Shown: positions 26,485 through 35,243, numbered from the stretch's first letter. The stretch: DNA of 43,888 nt from an uncultured Erysipelotrichaceae bacterium (GCA_946537835.1 CAMNGB010000003.1:1-43888), one strand, 5' to 3'. Notes: generated from the sequence alone by a model not told the origin. Numbers and translations are program-made.

Positions 26485-27080
26485 AGCTGATTGCAGGACT
26501 CGGAAACCCCGGAAAGGAATATGCCGAAACCAGACATAACAGCGGCTATATGGCCATTGACCGTCTGGCCCAAAAAGCCGGAGTTTCCATCACAACCGAA
26601 AAATGGAATGCCCTGACGGCTGTCTGCCGGATCGAAGGGCAGGCAGTGCTGCTGATGAAGCCGCTGACCTATATGAACAATTCCGGCAGTGCCGTATCCC
26701 AGGCTGTCAGTTTCTACAAGATCGAACCGGAAGATATTCTGATCCTGCATGATGACATGGATCTGCCGACCGGTTCCGTACGGATCCGCAAAAAGGGCAG
26801 CAGCGGCGGCCAGAAGGGGATGAAATCCATTCTTCAGTGCCTCGGCACCGACGATATTGCCAGAATACGGATCGGTGTCGGTCACTCCCGGCACGGCGAG
26901 CATGATCTGGTGCCGGACTGGGTGCTTTCGCCGATACCGAAGGCGGAACGGCAGGTATTCGAAGAAGCCATTGTCGATGCGGCAGAAGCGGCATATGCAT
27001 GGGTATATGATGACATGAACAACGTCATGTCAAAATACAATATCAAGATCAAGGAAAGCGGGGAGAAACCATCACTCTGA
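26481..27080 (+). CDS. pth: Peptidyl-tRNA hydrolase
   Basis: Pth releases peptides from tRNAs dropped by the ribosome. The 199-aa product has LGNPGKEYAETRHNSG at the N-terminus with N9 and catalytic H19, MKPLTYMNNSG with the conserved asparagine, and HDDMDLP with the conserved aspartate. It overlaps the 278-aa gene by 4 bases and is followed by mfd in overlapping frame, the standard pth-mfd order of Firmicutes. Confidence 0.97.
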   Translation: MKLIAGLGNPGKEYAETRHNSGYMAIDRLAQKAGVSITTEKWNALTAVCRIEGQAVLLMKPLTYMNNSGSAVSQAVSFYKIEPEDILILHDDMDLPTGSVRIRKKGSSGGQKGMKSILQCLGTDDIARIRIGVGHSRHGEHDLVPDWVLSPIPKAERQVFEEAIVDAAEAAYAWVYDDMNNVMSKYNIKIKESGEKPSL

Positions 27081-30000
27081 GCAGTACGGGAATCCCGGCA
27101 TGGCTGCACGGTGAACTGGCAGACAATCCGGCCGTCAGAGCGATGACAGGCAGCAGAAACATCGGACTGTCTTCACTGATATCGGAAGCTCTGATCATCG
27201 CCGAATCCTACCGCCGGAAACCGCGGTCCATGCTGGTTATCAAACAGAACCTTTATAACGCACAGCGCCTTTACGACAGGCTTTCAACCCTCCTGCCGGA
27301 AAGTGAATGTGCGCTTTTCGGCGCGGATGAGTCACTGCGCGTAGAGGCAATAGCCTCCTCGCCGCAGATGACGGCAGTCAAGGTAGAGACAATGTCATCC
27401 CTGCTCAGAAATCCGCACCAGGTCATTGTGACCTGTCCTTCGGCTCTGCTGCGGTTTCTGCCGTTCCCGGATGATTTCCGAAAGGGCTGCATTTCCCTGC
27501 AGACCGGTGCGGAAATGGATATGTATGAACTGCGCAGAAAGCTGCAGGCAGGAGGATATCAGGAAACGGCTCATATCGATCAGCCGCTGTGCTATGCCAG
27601 CCGCGGCGGCATTGTCGATGTCTTTTCCATCAATTATCCGCATCCTCTCCGTGTTGAATTCTTCGATACCGAGATCGAATCGATCCGTTTCTTTGATGTC
27701 GCTACCCAGAAAACAATTGAAACCATTGATGCGGCAGAAATCGTTCCCGCCAGCGATGTGCTTTTCAGTGATGAACAGATTGCAGAAATCAGAGAAAAGG
27801 CGGAAACCATCCTGACGAAGGAAAACAATTCCATCCTTTCCGAGAACACGGAGAGTGATCTGGTACTGATGGAAAGCCATATCTTTGAAAAGCGCATGTA
27901 TCCGTATATGGCTCTGACGGAAAGCAGTGCCGGCATCTGGGATTACATGGATCAGCCGCAGATCATCTATTCCGATGAACAGCTGATCAGAGAAGCCATC
28001 AAAACATTCACCGAAGAAACCATCTCCTATGTGCAGGAAATGGTACAGGAAGGAAAAATGCTGCCGAGATATACACTCTGGCATGATTTTGAGAGAGTCC
28101 TGCAGCCATATAAAAAAGTGAAGGAAGATCCGTTTGCCGACAATACTTCCGGCATCGAGGAAGTGCATCTGCCGTCCGATACCCTGGATATGAGGCTGAA
28201 GCTGATCGACAGAAGCGAACGCAATGTACTGGTTCTGCCGGAAAAGGAAATGATGCGGACCATCGATGCCTGCATTGAAAACAGGATCGAATATACGATT
28301 CTTTCCGAAGATGATGAAGTGAAGGAAGGAATCAGCCTGTATTACGGCGAACTGATGCAGGGCTTTCATATTCCGGCCCGGAATTTCCATGTCTATACTG
28401 CTTCCGAACTGTTTGAAATCAGAAGACACAGCGGCCGCTATGAAAACAAGTTCCGCAGTGCCGAGATCATTCACAGCTTCAATGAACTGGAACCGGGAGA
28501 CTATATCGTTCATGCCCAGTACGGTGTCGGTCAGTATGTCGGCATTGAAACCAGAACGATCAATCAGATCAAAAGGGATTTTCTGAAGATCGTATACCGC
28601 GGCAATGCCGAACTGCTCGTTCCCCTGGAACAGTTCCGTCTGGTACGTAAATTCGTATCCCGGGAAGGGGTTGTTCCGCGGCTCAACAAGCTCGGCTCCG
28701 GTGACTGGGAGAAGACAAGAAAGAAACTGCAGGACAATGTCGCCGACATTGCCGACAGACTGCTTTCCCTGTATGCAAACCGTGAACAGCATATCGGCTT
28801 TGCCTTTTCTCCGGATACGGAAATGAACCGGAAGTTTGAAGCAGCGTTCCCGCATGAACTGACGGAAGATCAGAAAAAGGCTGTCGAAGATATCAAGAAG
28901 GATATGGAGAGCGACAAGCCGATGGACCGCCTGGTCTGCGGCGATGTCGGCTTCGGCAAGACGGAAGTTTCGGTCATTGCCTCCTTCAAGGCCGTCAGTG
29001 ACGGCAAGCAGGTTGCCGTTCTCTGTCCGACGACGATTCTTTCTTCCCAGCATTACAAGACATTCTGTGACCGCTATAAAGGCTATGCTGTCAATATTAA
29101 GGTGCTGAACCGCTTTGTGCCGCCGGCTGAACAGAAACAGATTCTGAAACAGGTGAAGGAAGGAAAGGTGGATATCCTGATCGGAACCCACCGTCTGCTT
29201 TCAAAAGATGTGAAATTCAGCGATCTCGGACTGCTGATTGTCGATGAGGAACAGCGGTTCGGGGTTGAACATAAGGAAAGAATCAAGGAACTGAAGAACG
29301 GCATTGACGTTCTGTCCCTCAGTGCCACGCCGATTCCCCGCACCCTGCAGATGAGCCTGGTCGGCATCCGTTCCCTGTCCCAGCTGGAAACACCGCCGAT
29401 GAACCGCTACAGTGTCCAGACATATGTTGTGGAAAAGAAACCGGGACTGGTGATCGATGCCATTCAGAAGGAACTGGCAAGAGACGGACAGGTGTTCTAT
29501 GTCTACAACAATATTGAAAGGATCTACAATGTTGCCCGCACCCTGCAGACAGAACTGCCGGAGGCAAGGATCGGCATTGTGCACGGCAAAATGGACCGCA
29601 GCGACATCGAAGATACGATGCTGAAGGTGACAGCCCATGAACTGGATGTGCTGGTCTGTACAACGATCGTGGAAAACGGCATCGACATACCCAATGTCAA
29701 TACAATTCTGATCGACAATGCCCAGGATTTCGGTCTGGCCCAGATTTATCAGATCAAGGGAAGAGTCGGCCGCAGCGACCGTATCGCCTATGCCTATCTT
29801 CTGGTTCCGCCGCGCCGGCAGCTGAGTGAAGTTGCCCAGAAGCGTCTGCAGGCGGTCAAGGAATTTGCCAGACTCGGCAGCGGCTATAAGATTGCCATGC
29901 GGGATCTGACGATCCGCGGTGCCGGAGATCTGCTGGGACCGGATCAGTCGGGCTTCATTGATACCGTCGGCATTGACATGTATATCGAAATGCTGGAGGA

Positions 30001-30505
30001 AGCAATCGAATCAAAGAGAACCGGCAGGCCGCTGGTCATGGATCTGCCCGAACCGAAGGTCAATGTCCAGAAGACCAGCTATATTCCGGCCGGCTTTACC
30101 AGCAACGACTATGACAAGCTGGAAATGTATCAGAAGATCGATGCGGCTGAAACCGAGGACGAGCTGGAACAGTATCAGAATGATGTCATTGACCAGTACG
30201 GCAAGCTGCCGCCGGAAGTCAGTGCGCTCTTCCTGAAGAAAAAACTGGATCTGAAACTGAACGATCCCAACGTGCAGAGCTGCCGGGAAGTGAAAGGGGG
30301 ATTTGAAATTACCTTTTCACCGCTGTATTCCCAGCATGTGGACGGTGTCCGGCTGTTTGAAAGCTTTACGAAGCTGTCCCGGGATATCACAATACGCTAT
30401 AAAAACGGAACGATTATTGCCGAACTGCCGGCAATGAAGGATAATATAAGCCTGGCGATCAAAGTGATCGACACCGCAAGAAAGGCAAAGAAAAGTGAGA
30501 ATTGA
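27071..30505 (+). CDS. mfd: Transcription-repair coupling factor Mfd
   Basis: Mfd removes RNA polymerase stalled at lesions and recruits UvrA. In order: UvrB-like N-terminal region, the RNAP-interaction domain (ELEPGDYIVHAQYGVGQYVGI), helicase Walker A VCGDVGFGKTEV, box II LIVDEEQRFG, the translocation motif RGAGDLLGPDQSG and the C-terminal D7 domain. The first ATG in frame is at 27143, without a ribosome binding site and inside conserved N-terminal sequence. The frame is open back past the pth stop and holds no ATG, GTG or TTG there. A GGGGAG site lies 5 bases before ATC at 27071, so I place the start there (1144 aa); CTG at 27077 is the other option. The end is certain, the start is not. 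Confidence 0.9.
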   Translation: MTLSSTGIPAWLHGELADNPAVRAMTGSRNIGLSSLISEALIIAESYRRKPRSMLVIKQNLYNAQRLYDRLSTLLPESECALFGADESLRVEAIASSPQMTAVKVETMSSLLRNPHQVIVTCPSALLRFLPFPDDFRKGCISLQTGAEMDMYELRRKLQAGGYQETAHIDQPLCYASRGGIVDVFSINYPHPLRVEFFDTEIESIRFFDVATQKTIETIDAAEIVPASDVLFSDEQIAEIREKAETILTKENNSILSENTESDLVLMESHIFEKRMYPYMALTESSAGIWDYMDQPQIIYSDEQLIREAIKTFTEETISYVQEMVQEGKMLPRYTLWHDFERVLQPYKKVKEDPFADNTSGIEEVHLPSDTLDMRLKLIDRSERNVLVLPEKEMMRTIDACIENRIEYTILSEDDEVKEGISLYYGELMQGFHIPARNFHVYTASELFEIRRHSGRYENKFRSAEIIHSFNELEPGDYIVHAQYGVGQYVGIETRTINQIKRDFLKIVYRGNAELLVPLEQFRLVRKFVSREGVVPRLNKLGSGDWEKTRKKLQDNVADIADRLLSLYANREQHIGFAFSPDTEMNRKFEAAFPHELTEDQKKAVEDIKKDMESDKPMDRLVCGDVGFGKTEVSVIASFKAVSDGKQVAVLCPTTILSSQHYKTFCDRYKGYAVNIKVLNRFVPPAEQKQILKQVKEGKVDILIGTHRLLSKDVKFSDLGLLIVDEEQRFGVEHKERIKELKNGIDVLSLSATPIPRTLQMSLVGIRSLSQLETPPMNRYSVQTYVVEKKPGLVIDAIQKELARDGQVFYVYNNIERIYNVARTLQTELPEARIGIVHGKMDRSDIEDTMLKVTAHELDVLVCTTIVENGIDIPNVNTILIDNAQDFGLAQIYQIKGRVGRSDRIAYAYLLVPPRRQLSEVAQKRLQAVKEFARLGSGYKIAMRDLTIRGAGDLLGPDQSGFIDTVGIDMYIEMLEEAIESKRTGRPLVMDLPEPKVNVQKTSYIPAGFTSNDYDKLEMYQKIDAAETEDELEQYQNDVIDQYGKLPPEVSALFLKKKLDLKLNDPNVQSCREVKGGFEITFSPLYSQHVDGVRLFESFTKLSRDITIRYKNGTIIAELPAMKDNISLAIKVIDTARKAKKSEN

Positions 30506-30776
30506 CAAATACCTGAAGGCATCCCGGATCCTGAAGAGAAGAACGGTATCCAAGGAGCTTGCCCAGAATGAAAGAGTTGAAATCAACGGCCGCATCGTCA
30601 AGCCTTCCCATGAGGTGAATGCCGGTGACATTGTTGCCATTACCTTTGGCACCAGAAGGCTGGAAATCCGGGTCCTCTCAACTGCCGAAGTAAAGAAAAA
30701 ACAGGATGCGGCGGATATGTATGAAATCATTTCGGAAAGCAGAATTGAACCGAAGCCGCTTGCTGAAGAAGAATAA
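30495..30776 (+). CDS. rqcP: S4-domain ribosome-quality-control protein RqcP (HslR/YabO-like)
   Basis: This 93-aa S4 protein matches B. subtilis YabO/RqcP, which works with RqcH on split 50S subunits to add alanine tails to stalled chains. The S4 motif MRIDKYLKASRILKRRTVSKELAQNERVEINGR is at the N-terminus, with KPSHEVNAGDIVAI next. It starts with GTG and overlaps the mfd end by 11 bases. The order pth-mfd-...-rqcP-divIC is the Firmicutes pattern. The spore genes (spoVT, yabP, yabQ) that lie between them in Bacillus are absent, which fits a non-sporulating lineage. Confidence 0.9.
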   Translation: MRIDKYLKASRILKRRTVSKELAQNERVEINGRIVKPSHEVNAGDIVAITFGTRRLEIRVLSTAEVKKKQDAADMYEIISESRIEPKPLAEEE

Positions 30777-30813
30777 CCGTGATATATGATATGAGAAGAA
30801 AGAAGGGATATGC

Positions 30814-31122
30814 ATGACAGTCAGAAAGAAAAAAAGAAAACTTGCACCGATCACCAAATTTCTCTGTCTGATTCTGGTGCTGATGTCCGGCTTCATGCTG
30901 TATTCCGTAGGCATGGAAATCTATACGACCTTCCGTCTTCACAAGGAACTGGCGGAAGTCGAGGTAAAACTGCAGGAAGTGCAGGATGAAAATATTTATC
31001 TGACCAACGAAAAGACAAAACTGCAGGATCCGGATTATGTACAGAGCTATGCCCGCGGCAACTACATGCTTACAAAAGACGGGGAACAGATTTTCTATCT
31101 GCCTGAGAATACCGACAAATAA
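30814..31122 (+). CDS. divIC: Septum formation initiator DivIC (FtsB-like)
   Basis: DivIC forms the FtsL/DivIB/DivIC division complex. The 102-aa product is a bitopic protein: a basic cytoplasmic N-terminus, a membrane helix at about 16-35 (FLCLILVLMSGFMLYSVGM), a coiled coil (LHKELAEVEVKLQEVQDENIYLTNEKTKL) and the family C-terminal motif DPDYVQSYARGNYMLTKDGEQIFYLP. It follows rqcP after 37 bp and ends in a strong terminator. Confidence 0.93.
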   Translation: MTVRKKKRKLAPITKFLCLILVLMSGFMLYSVGMEIYTTFRLHKELAEVEVKLQEVQDENIYLTNEKTKLQDPDYVQSYARGNYMLTKDGEQIFYLPENTDK

Positions 31123-31143
31123 GCAGGGGAACCTGCTTTTTTT
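31121..31143 (+). terminator. Terminator after divIC
   Basis: AAGCAGG-GGAA-CCTGCTT followed by TTTTT, beginning in the divIC stop codon, ends the pth-mfd-rqcP-divIC transcript. Confidence 0.9.
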
Positions 31144-31158
31144 CAACAGAGGAGTGTG

Positions 31159-32301
31159 ATGAACAAGATGTTTGATATCAGTGATCTGAGAAGAAATGAA
31201 TTCATGCTGAAGGGATCATTCGCCAAAAAAGGATATGACTGGTGGTGGCATTCCTTTACCGGCATCGATGCCGAAAACGGCGAAGAGAAATCATTCTTTA
31301 TTGAATTTTATACGTGCAATCCGGCGCTGGGCGGTGACAGGCCTGTCTTCGGACAGCTGCCGGAAAACAAGGAACAGCATATCCGGCCGTCCTATCTGAT
31401 GGTCAAGGCCGGCTGCTGGGGTGAGGATGCCTGCCAGCTGCACCGGTTCTTCGGCTGGAATGATGTCACCATGCATGAAAAAGCTCCCTACAGCATTACG
31501 GCCGGGGACTGCTATGCTTCGGACAATCTGCTGAAGGGACATGTCTGCGTCAGTGAAGAAGAGGTGAAGGAACATCCCGAATATATGAGCGATGCCGGTG
31601 AGATGGAATGGGAGCTGCAGGTCGACAAGCAGATTGCCTTCAATGTCGGCTACGGTGCTTCATCCTTCTTCCGTCTGATCAAGGCTTTTGAAATGTACTG
31701 GCATGCGGAAGGAATGAAGACTTTGTACAGAGGCGAAGTGCGTTTCAACGGCCGCAAGTATATTGTCATTCCCGAAAAGTCATACGGCTATGCCGACAAG
31801 AACTGGGGCAGGGGCTTTACCAGTCCCTGGGTATGGCTGTCTTCCAATGCCCTGTTTTCGGCAAAGGAAAACCGTTTCCTGGAAAACAGTGTCTTTGATA
31901 TCGGCGGCGGATGCCCGAAGGTATATTTCATACCGCTGAAAAGAAAGCTGCTCGGTGCCCTGTATTATGAAGGCCGGGAATTTGAATTTAATTTTTCAAA
32001 ATTCTGGACACTTCCGAAGACGGCCTTTGATTTCCGGGAAGATGATGAGAAGGTTTACTGGCATGTCGTACAGGAAAACAGCGGCTATATCATGGAAACG
32101 GATATTTCATGCCTGAAAAGGGAAATGCTGAAGATCAATTACGAAGCACCGGACGGAACCAAGAGGCACAACAATCTCTACAACGGCGGCACCGGCATCG
32201 GCACCGTCAGGATCTATGCCAAGACGGCAGAAGGAAAAGTGCTGATCGACGGGATCTCGGTGACCCACTGCGGCTGTGAATACGGAGAATACGACCGCTG
32301 A
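31159..32301 (+). CDS. Tocopherol-cyclase-like protein
   Basis: The 380-aa product resembles the tocopherol cyclase / lipocalin-like carotenoid family (PF14249): a large all-beta protein with KGYDWWWHSFTGID near the start, FFIEFYTCNPALGG, KSYGYADKNWGRGFTSPWVWLSS around residue 210 and a C-terminal GTGIGTVRIYAK. No signal peptide or membrane helix is seen. True tocopherol cyclases occur in plants and cyanobacteria; Firmicute members have no proven substrate, so the name marks fold only. Start: AGAGGAG lies 4 bases before the ATG at 31159; a GTG at 31156 and an ATG at 31168 are alternatives. It has its own terminator. Confidence 0.75.
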   Translation: MNKMFDISDLRRNEFMLKGSFAKKGYDWWWHSFTGIDAENGEEKSFFIEFYTCNPALGGDRPVFGQLPENKEQHIRPSYLMVKAGCWGEDACQLHRFFGWNDVTMHEKAPYSITAGDCYASDNLLKGHVCVSEEEVKEHPEYMSDAGEMEWELQVDKQIAFNVGYGASSFFRLIKAFEMYWHAEGMKTLYRGEVRFNGRKYIVIPEKSYGYADKNWGRGFTSPWVWLSSNALFSAKENRFLENSVFDIGGGCPKVYFIPLKRKLLGALYYEGREFEFNFSKFWTLPKTAFDFREDDEKVYWHVVQENSGYIMETDISCLKREMLKINYEAPDGTKRHNNLYNGGTGIGTVRIYAKTAEGKVLIDGISVTHCGCEYGEYDR

Positions 32302-32314
32302 AAAAGAAAAGAAT

Positions 32315-32345
32315 ATCTGTCTCTGCAGAGGAGACAGATTTTTTG
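32315..32345 (+). terminator. Terminator of the tocopherol-cyclase-like gene
   Basis: ATCTGTCTC and GAGACAGAT form a 9-bp stem with a 7-base loop, followed by six T. Confidence 0.9.
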
Positions 32346-32367
32346 TCGGGAAAACAAAACTCATTCA

Positions 32368-32395
32368 ATGACAGTTCTTTTAACTATGATATATT
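32368..32395 (+). promoter_or_regulatory. Promoter of gpmI
   Basis: ATGACA (32368-32373) and TATATT (32390-32395) are 16 bases apart, giving a start near 32402 and a short leader with the AGGAG site before the ATG at 32427. Confidence 0.6.
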
Positions 32396-32426
32396 AATAG
32401 AAGAGAATAAAGGAGAAAAAATTATC

Positions 32427-34007
32427 ATGGCAAAACCGGTAGTACTGGTGGTTATGGACGGTGTCGGATGGACAGATAAAGACATGGGCAACGCTGTTCT
32501 TCACGCCTACAAACCACAGATCGAAGAATTAATGACTGAATGGCCGCATACCACAATCAAGGCACACGGCACGGCAGTAGGTCTGCCCGATGATACCGAC
32601 ATGGGCAACTCTGAGGTCGGTCACAACGCGCTCGGCTGCGGACAGATTTATTCCCAGGGCGCAAAGCTTGTCAATGAGTCCATTGACAGCGGCAGCATCT
32701 ATGAATCCAATGCCTGGAAGGGTGCAGCTGAATTTGTAAAATCCCATAACGGCAAAATGCATTTCCTCGGCCTGCTTTCCGACGGAAACGTACATTCCAA
32801 TATTTCCCATCTTCTGGCAATGGTCAGGGAATGCAAGAAGGAAGGCATCAACGAAGTCAGAGTTCATATCCTGCTCGACGGACGTGATGTTCCGGAAACA
32901 TCCGCTCTCCAGTATGTTGATCAGCTGGAAGAAACACTGGCAGAACTGAATGACGGCACATTCAACGGCAGAATCGCTTCCGGCGGCGGCCGTATGGTCA
33001 TCACGATGGACCGTTATGAAGCTGACTGGTCAATGGTTGAAAAGGGCTGGCATATCCATGTCATGGGCGACGGCAGAAAGTTCGCTTCCGCAAAAGAAGC
33101 AATCGAAACGCTGCGTGAAGAAGGCGGATACACAGACCAGTTCCTGCCGGGCTTCGTCATTGCCGACGGTGAGACACCGGTCGGAACGATCGATGACGGC
33201 GACTCTGTCATCCTCTATAACTTCAGAGGCGACCGTGCCGTTGAAATTTCCAAGGCATTTGACTACATGAACAAGGGCTTTGATGCATTTGATCAGGTCA
33301 AGAAGCCGGATGTATTCTATGCCGGCATGCTGCAGTATGACGGAGACCTCAAGCTCCCGGACAACTTCCTGGTTGAACCGCCGCATATCGAGCACACTCT
33401 CAGCGAATTCCTTCTGAACAAGGGTGTTGAATGCTATGCATGTTCCGAAACCCAGAAGTTCGGTCATGTCACATATTTCTGGAACGGCAACAGATCCGAA
33501 AAGTTCGCCAACGAAACATGGGTTGAAATTCCGTCCGATATCATTCCGTTCGAACTGAAGCCGTGGATGAAGGCTACGGAAATCACCGACAAGATGGTTG
33601 AAGCCATCGAATCCGGCAAATACCAGTTCCTGAGATGCAACTATCCGAACGGCGACATGGTCGGCCATACCGGCAACTATGAAGCTACCCTGATCGGCGT
33701 TGAGTCTGTTGACCTGATGCTGAAGAGAGTCATGGATGCCTGCAAAAAGATGGACTACACACTGATCGTTACTGCCGACCACGGCAACTCCGACCAGATG
33801 TATGACAAGGGCTTCAATGAAGACGGCACACCGAAGGCAAAGACCAGCCACACACTGGCAGTCGTACCGTTTGCTATCTATAACGGACCGGAAGGAACGG
33901 AAGTCAAGGAAGAAGGCGACTTCGGCCTGGCCAACGTTGCCGCAACAGTTGCCAAGCTGCTCGGCTATGAACCGGATCCGAACTGGCTCGAATCAATCAT
34001 CAAGTAA
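32427..34007 (+). CDS. gpmI: 2,3-bisphosphoglycerate-independent phosphoglycerate mutase
   Basis: GpmI interconverts 3- and 2-phosphoglycerate in glycolysis using two manganese ions. From the ATG chosen the product has 526 aa. D11 (MDGVGW) and the phospho-acceptor S62 in DMGNSEVGHNALG are in place, and the metal ligands occur in the C-terminal TADHGNSDQM and KTSHTLAVVPF segments. The frame is open upstream to 32343, but that covers the promoter and lacks homology; the chosen start has an AGGAG about 12 bases upstream. Confidence 0.97.
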   Translation: MAKPVVLVVMDGVGWTDKDMGNAVLHAYKPQIEELMTEWPHTTIKAHGTAVGLPDDTDMGNSEVGHNALGCGQIYSQGAKLVNESIDSGSIYESNAWKGAAEFVKSHNGKMHFLGLLSDGNVHSNISHLLAMVRECKKEGINEVRVHILLDGRDVPETSALQYVDQLEETLAELNDGTFNGRIASGGGRMVITMDRYEADWSMVEKGWHIHVMGDGRKFASAKEAIETLREEGGYTDQFLPGFVIADGETPVGTIDDGDSVILYNFRGDRAVEISKAFDYMNKGFDAFDQVKKPDVFYAGMLQYDGDLKLPDNFLVEPPHIEHTLSEFLLNKGVECYACSETQKFGHVTYFWNGNRSEKFANETWVEIPSDIIPFELKPWMKATEITDKMVEAIESGKYQFLRCNYPNGDMVGHTGNYEATLIGVESVDLMLKRVMDACKKMDYTLIVTADHGNSDQMYDKGFNEDGTPKAKTSHTLAVVPFAIYNGPEGTEVKEEGDFGLANVAATVAKLLGYEPDPNWLESIIK

Positions 34008-34020
34008 TGAATGATGGAAA

Positions 34021-34050
34021 GAACTCTGTATGCACAGGGTTCTTTTTTTT
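34021..34050 (+). terminator. Terminator of gpmI
   Basis: GAACTCTGT and ACAGGGTTC form a 9-bp stem (one T-G pair) around ATGC, followed by eight T. Confidence 0.9.
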
Positions 34051-34079
34051 GCCGGAGGATATGTAAAAAGGCAAAAAGC

Positions 34080-34140
34080 GTGACAAGCGGTCATTTTGTG
34101 TGACAAGCGGTCATGCATGAAAGAAAATCGGAACTATGAT
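34080..34140 (+). promoter_or_regulatory. Direct-repeat operator and promoter of the LytTR-XRE cluster
   Basis: GTGACAAGCGGTCAT occurs twice (34080-34094 and 34100-34114), exactly 20 bp apart. LytTR regulators bind paired direct repeats about two helical turns apart, and the reverse strand ACCGCTTG resembles the BtsR/YehT motif. A TATGAT -10 is at 34135-34140 with no -35 hexamer; the repeats would centre near -60 and -40, the place for an activator that touches sigma. The predicted start falls on the ATG at 34147, so the mRNA could be leaderless. Binding is inferred. Confidence 0.7.
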
Positions 34141-34146
34141 AGAAGT

Positions 34147-34836
34147 ATGAATGTGGCAATTGTTGCCGGAAGGCCTGCATTTCACAGGTATCTGCAGTCG
34201 GAACTGCAGCAGCACCGCTTCCGTGCCGACTTCTGTTCGTTCTATACCGCTGAAATGTTTTTCCGCATCATCAAGTACAGAAAATTTGAACTCGTCTTCC
34301 TGGATGAGGACATTCCCGATCAGGACGGTCTTGCCGTTTCCGAAAAGCTGCGGGAAAGAAATGAAGACAGTCTTGTCATCTTTGTGACAGACCGGACGGA
34401 TATCATTCAGAAAGCATTCGGAACGAATGTTGTGGCATTCATTCCGAGACGGCAGTTCGGCGTGCAGGTTCCGGATCTGATAAAAAGGATAAGAGCAGAG
34501 CTGGGAAGAAGGAGAACGGTTGTCCTGCAGACGGTCCGCAGCAGAACGATCCGGCTTTCCGCTTCCGAGATTCTCTATGCCGATCTGTATGACCGTCACG
34601 TGATCGTTCATACTGCCGGATGTGCATATGAATTAAAAAGAACATCGATGAGAGAAGTATTTGAACAGCTGCCGGAAAACAGCTTTGCCTACATCAGCCG
34701 TTCCTGTTTTGTCAATCTTGCAAGAATCAGAACCATCAGAAGCCGGAAACTGTATCTGGACGGTATCCGGGATCCGTTTATGATCAGCCGCGGACGCTGT
34801 TCCGGACTGAAAAAACAATTACTCTGCCGGGGATAG
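34147..34836 (+). CDS. LytTR-family response regulator with degenerate receiver
   Basis: Residues 1-120 are a receiver-like domain and about 125-229 a LytTR DNA-binding domain (RTIRLSASEILYADLYDRHVIVHTAG ... FAYISRSCFVNLARIRTI). The start MNVAIVAGRPAF aligns with the usual 'MkIAIcDDEp', but the acidic pair is A7-G8. The phospho-acceptor aspartate is kept in LVFLDEDIPDQDG, while the conserved lysine is replaced in FIPRRQF. Without the acidic pair magnesium binding, and so phosphorylation, is unlikely. The frame is open to 34096, but those codons cover the operator repeat. There is no histidine kinase beside it. It heads the cluster and may act on the repeats upstream. Confidence 0.85.
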   Translation: MNVAIVAGRPAFHRYLQSELQQHRFRADFCSFYTAEMFFRIIKYRKFELVFLDEDIPDQDGLAVSEKLRERNEDSLVIFVTDRTDIIQKAFGTNVVAFIPRRQFGVQVPDLIKRIRAELGRRRTVVLQTVRSRTIRLSASEILYADLYDRHVIVHTAGCAYELKRTSMREVFEQLPENSFAYISRSCFVNLARIRTIRSRKLYLDGIRDPFMISRGRCSGLKKQLLCRG

Positions 34837-34869
34837 TGCAACCGACAGTTGCGGAGGTATTTTAAGCAT

Positions 34870-34902
34870 TGTTCCTCAATTCAATATTATGAATAAGGAA
34901 CA
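34870..34902 (+). promoter_or_regulatory. Hairpin covering the ribosome binding site of the XRE gene
   Basis: TGTTCCT (34870-34876) pairs with AGGAACA (34896-34902), and inside it ATTC pairs with GAAT. The 3' arm contains the AAGGA ribosome binding site, 2 bases before the ATG at 34905. It could lower translation of the XRE gene, or be an operator for it. Confidence 0.5.
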
Positions 34903-34904
34903 GT

Positions 34905-35243
34905 ATGGTAAAAAAGAACAGGAAAAACACAGAGCTGGAATCGGGGAACCGGATCCGGTTTGTCAGAACTGCACTCGACATGTCACAGGATGACCTGGCT
35001 GCGCTGCTGCATGTCAGCCGCCAGGAGATTTCCAATTACGAAAACGGAAACCGGCCGATTACGATCGACAAGGCATTGATTCTGGCAAATCATTTCAAGG
35101 TGAATCTGGATTATCTCTTCTGCAATGACAGCACGGAATATGCACAGCTGTTTCTGCCATGTCCGAAGGCCGACTCCCGGGCAGCACTGTATCAGGATGT
35201 GCTTTTGGATATTTACTACAGAGCTTATGGCAAAAAGGAATAA
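34905..35243 (+). CDS. XRE-family helix-turn-helix regulator
   Basis: The 112-aa protein has a Cro/C1-type HTH at about residues 16-70 (IRFVRTALDMSQDDLAALLHVSRQEISNYENGNRPITIDKALILANHFKVNLDYLF), with the recognition helix in SRQEISNYE. The remaining 40 residues are a short tail (ALYQDVLLDIYYRAYGKKE) and could be a dimerisation helix. It lies between two LytTR genes and its end overlaps the second by 17 bases, so they are co-translated. Its target is not known. Confidence 0.9.
   Translation: MVKKNRKNTELESGNRIRFVRTALDMSQDDLAALLHVSRQEISNYENGNRPITIDKALILANHFKVNLDYLFCNDSTEYAQLFLPCPKADSRAALYQDVLLDIYYRAYGKKE

Noticed and set aside
27395-29191. Minus-strand open frame antisense to mfd (598 codons)
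   Set aside because: It is inside the mfd helicase core; openness results from the codon pattern of mfd.
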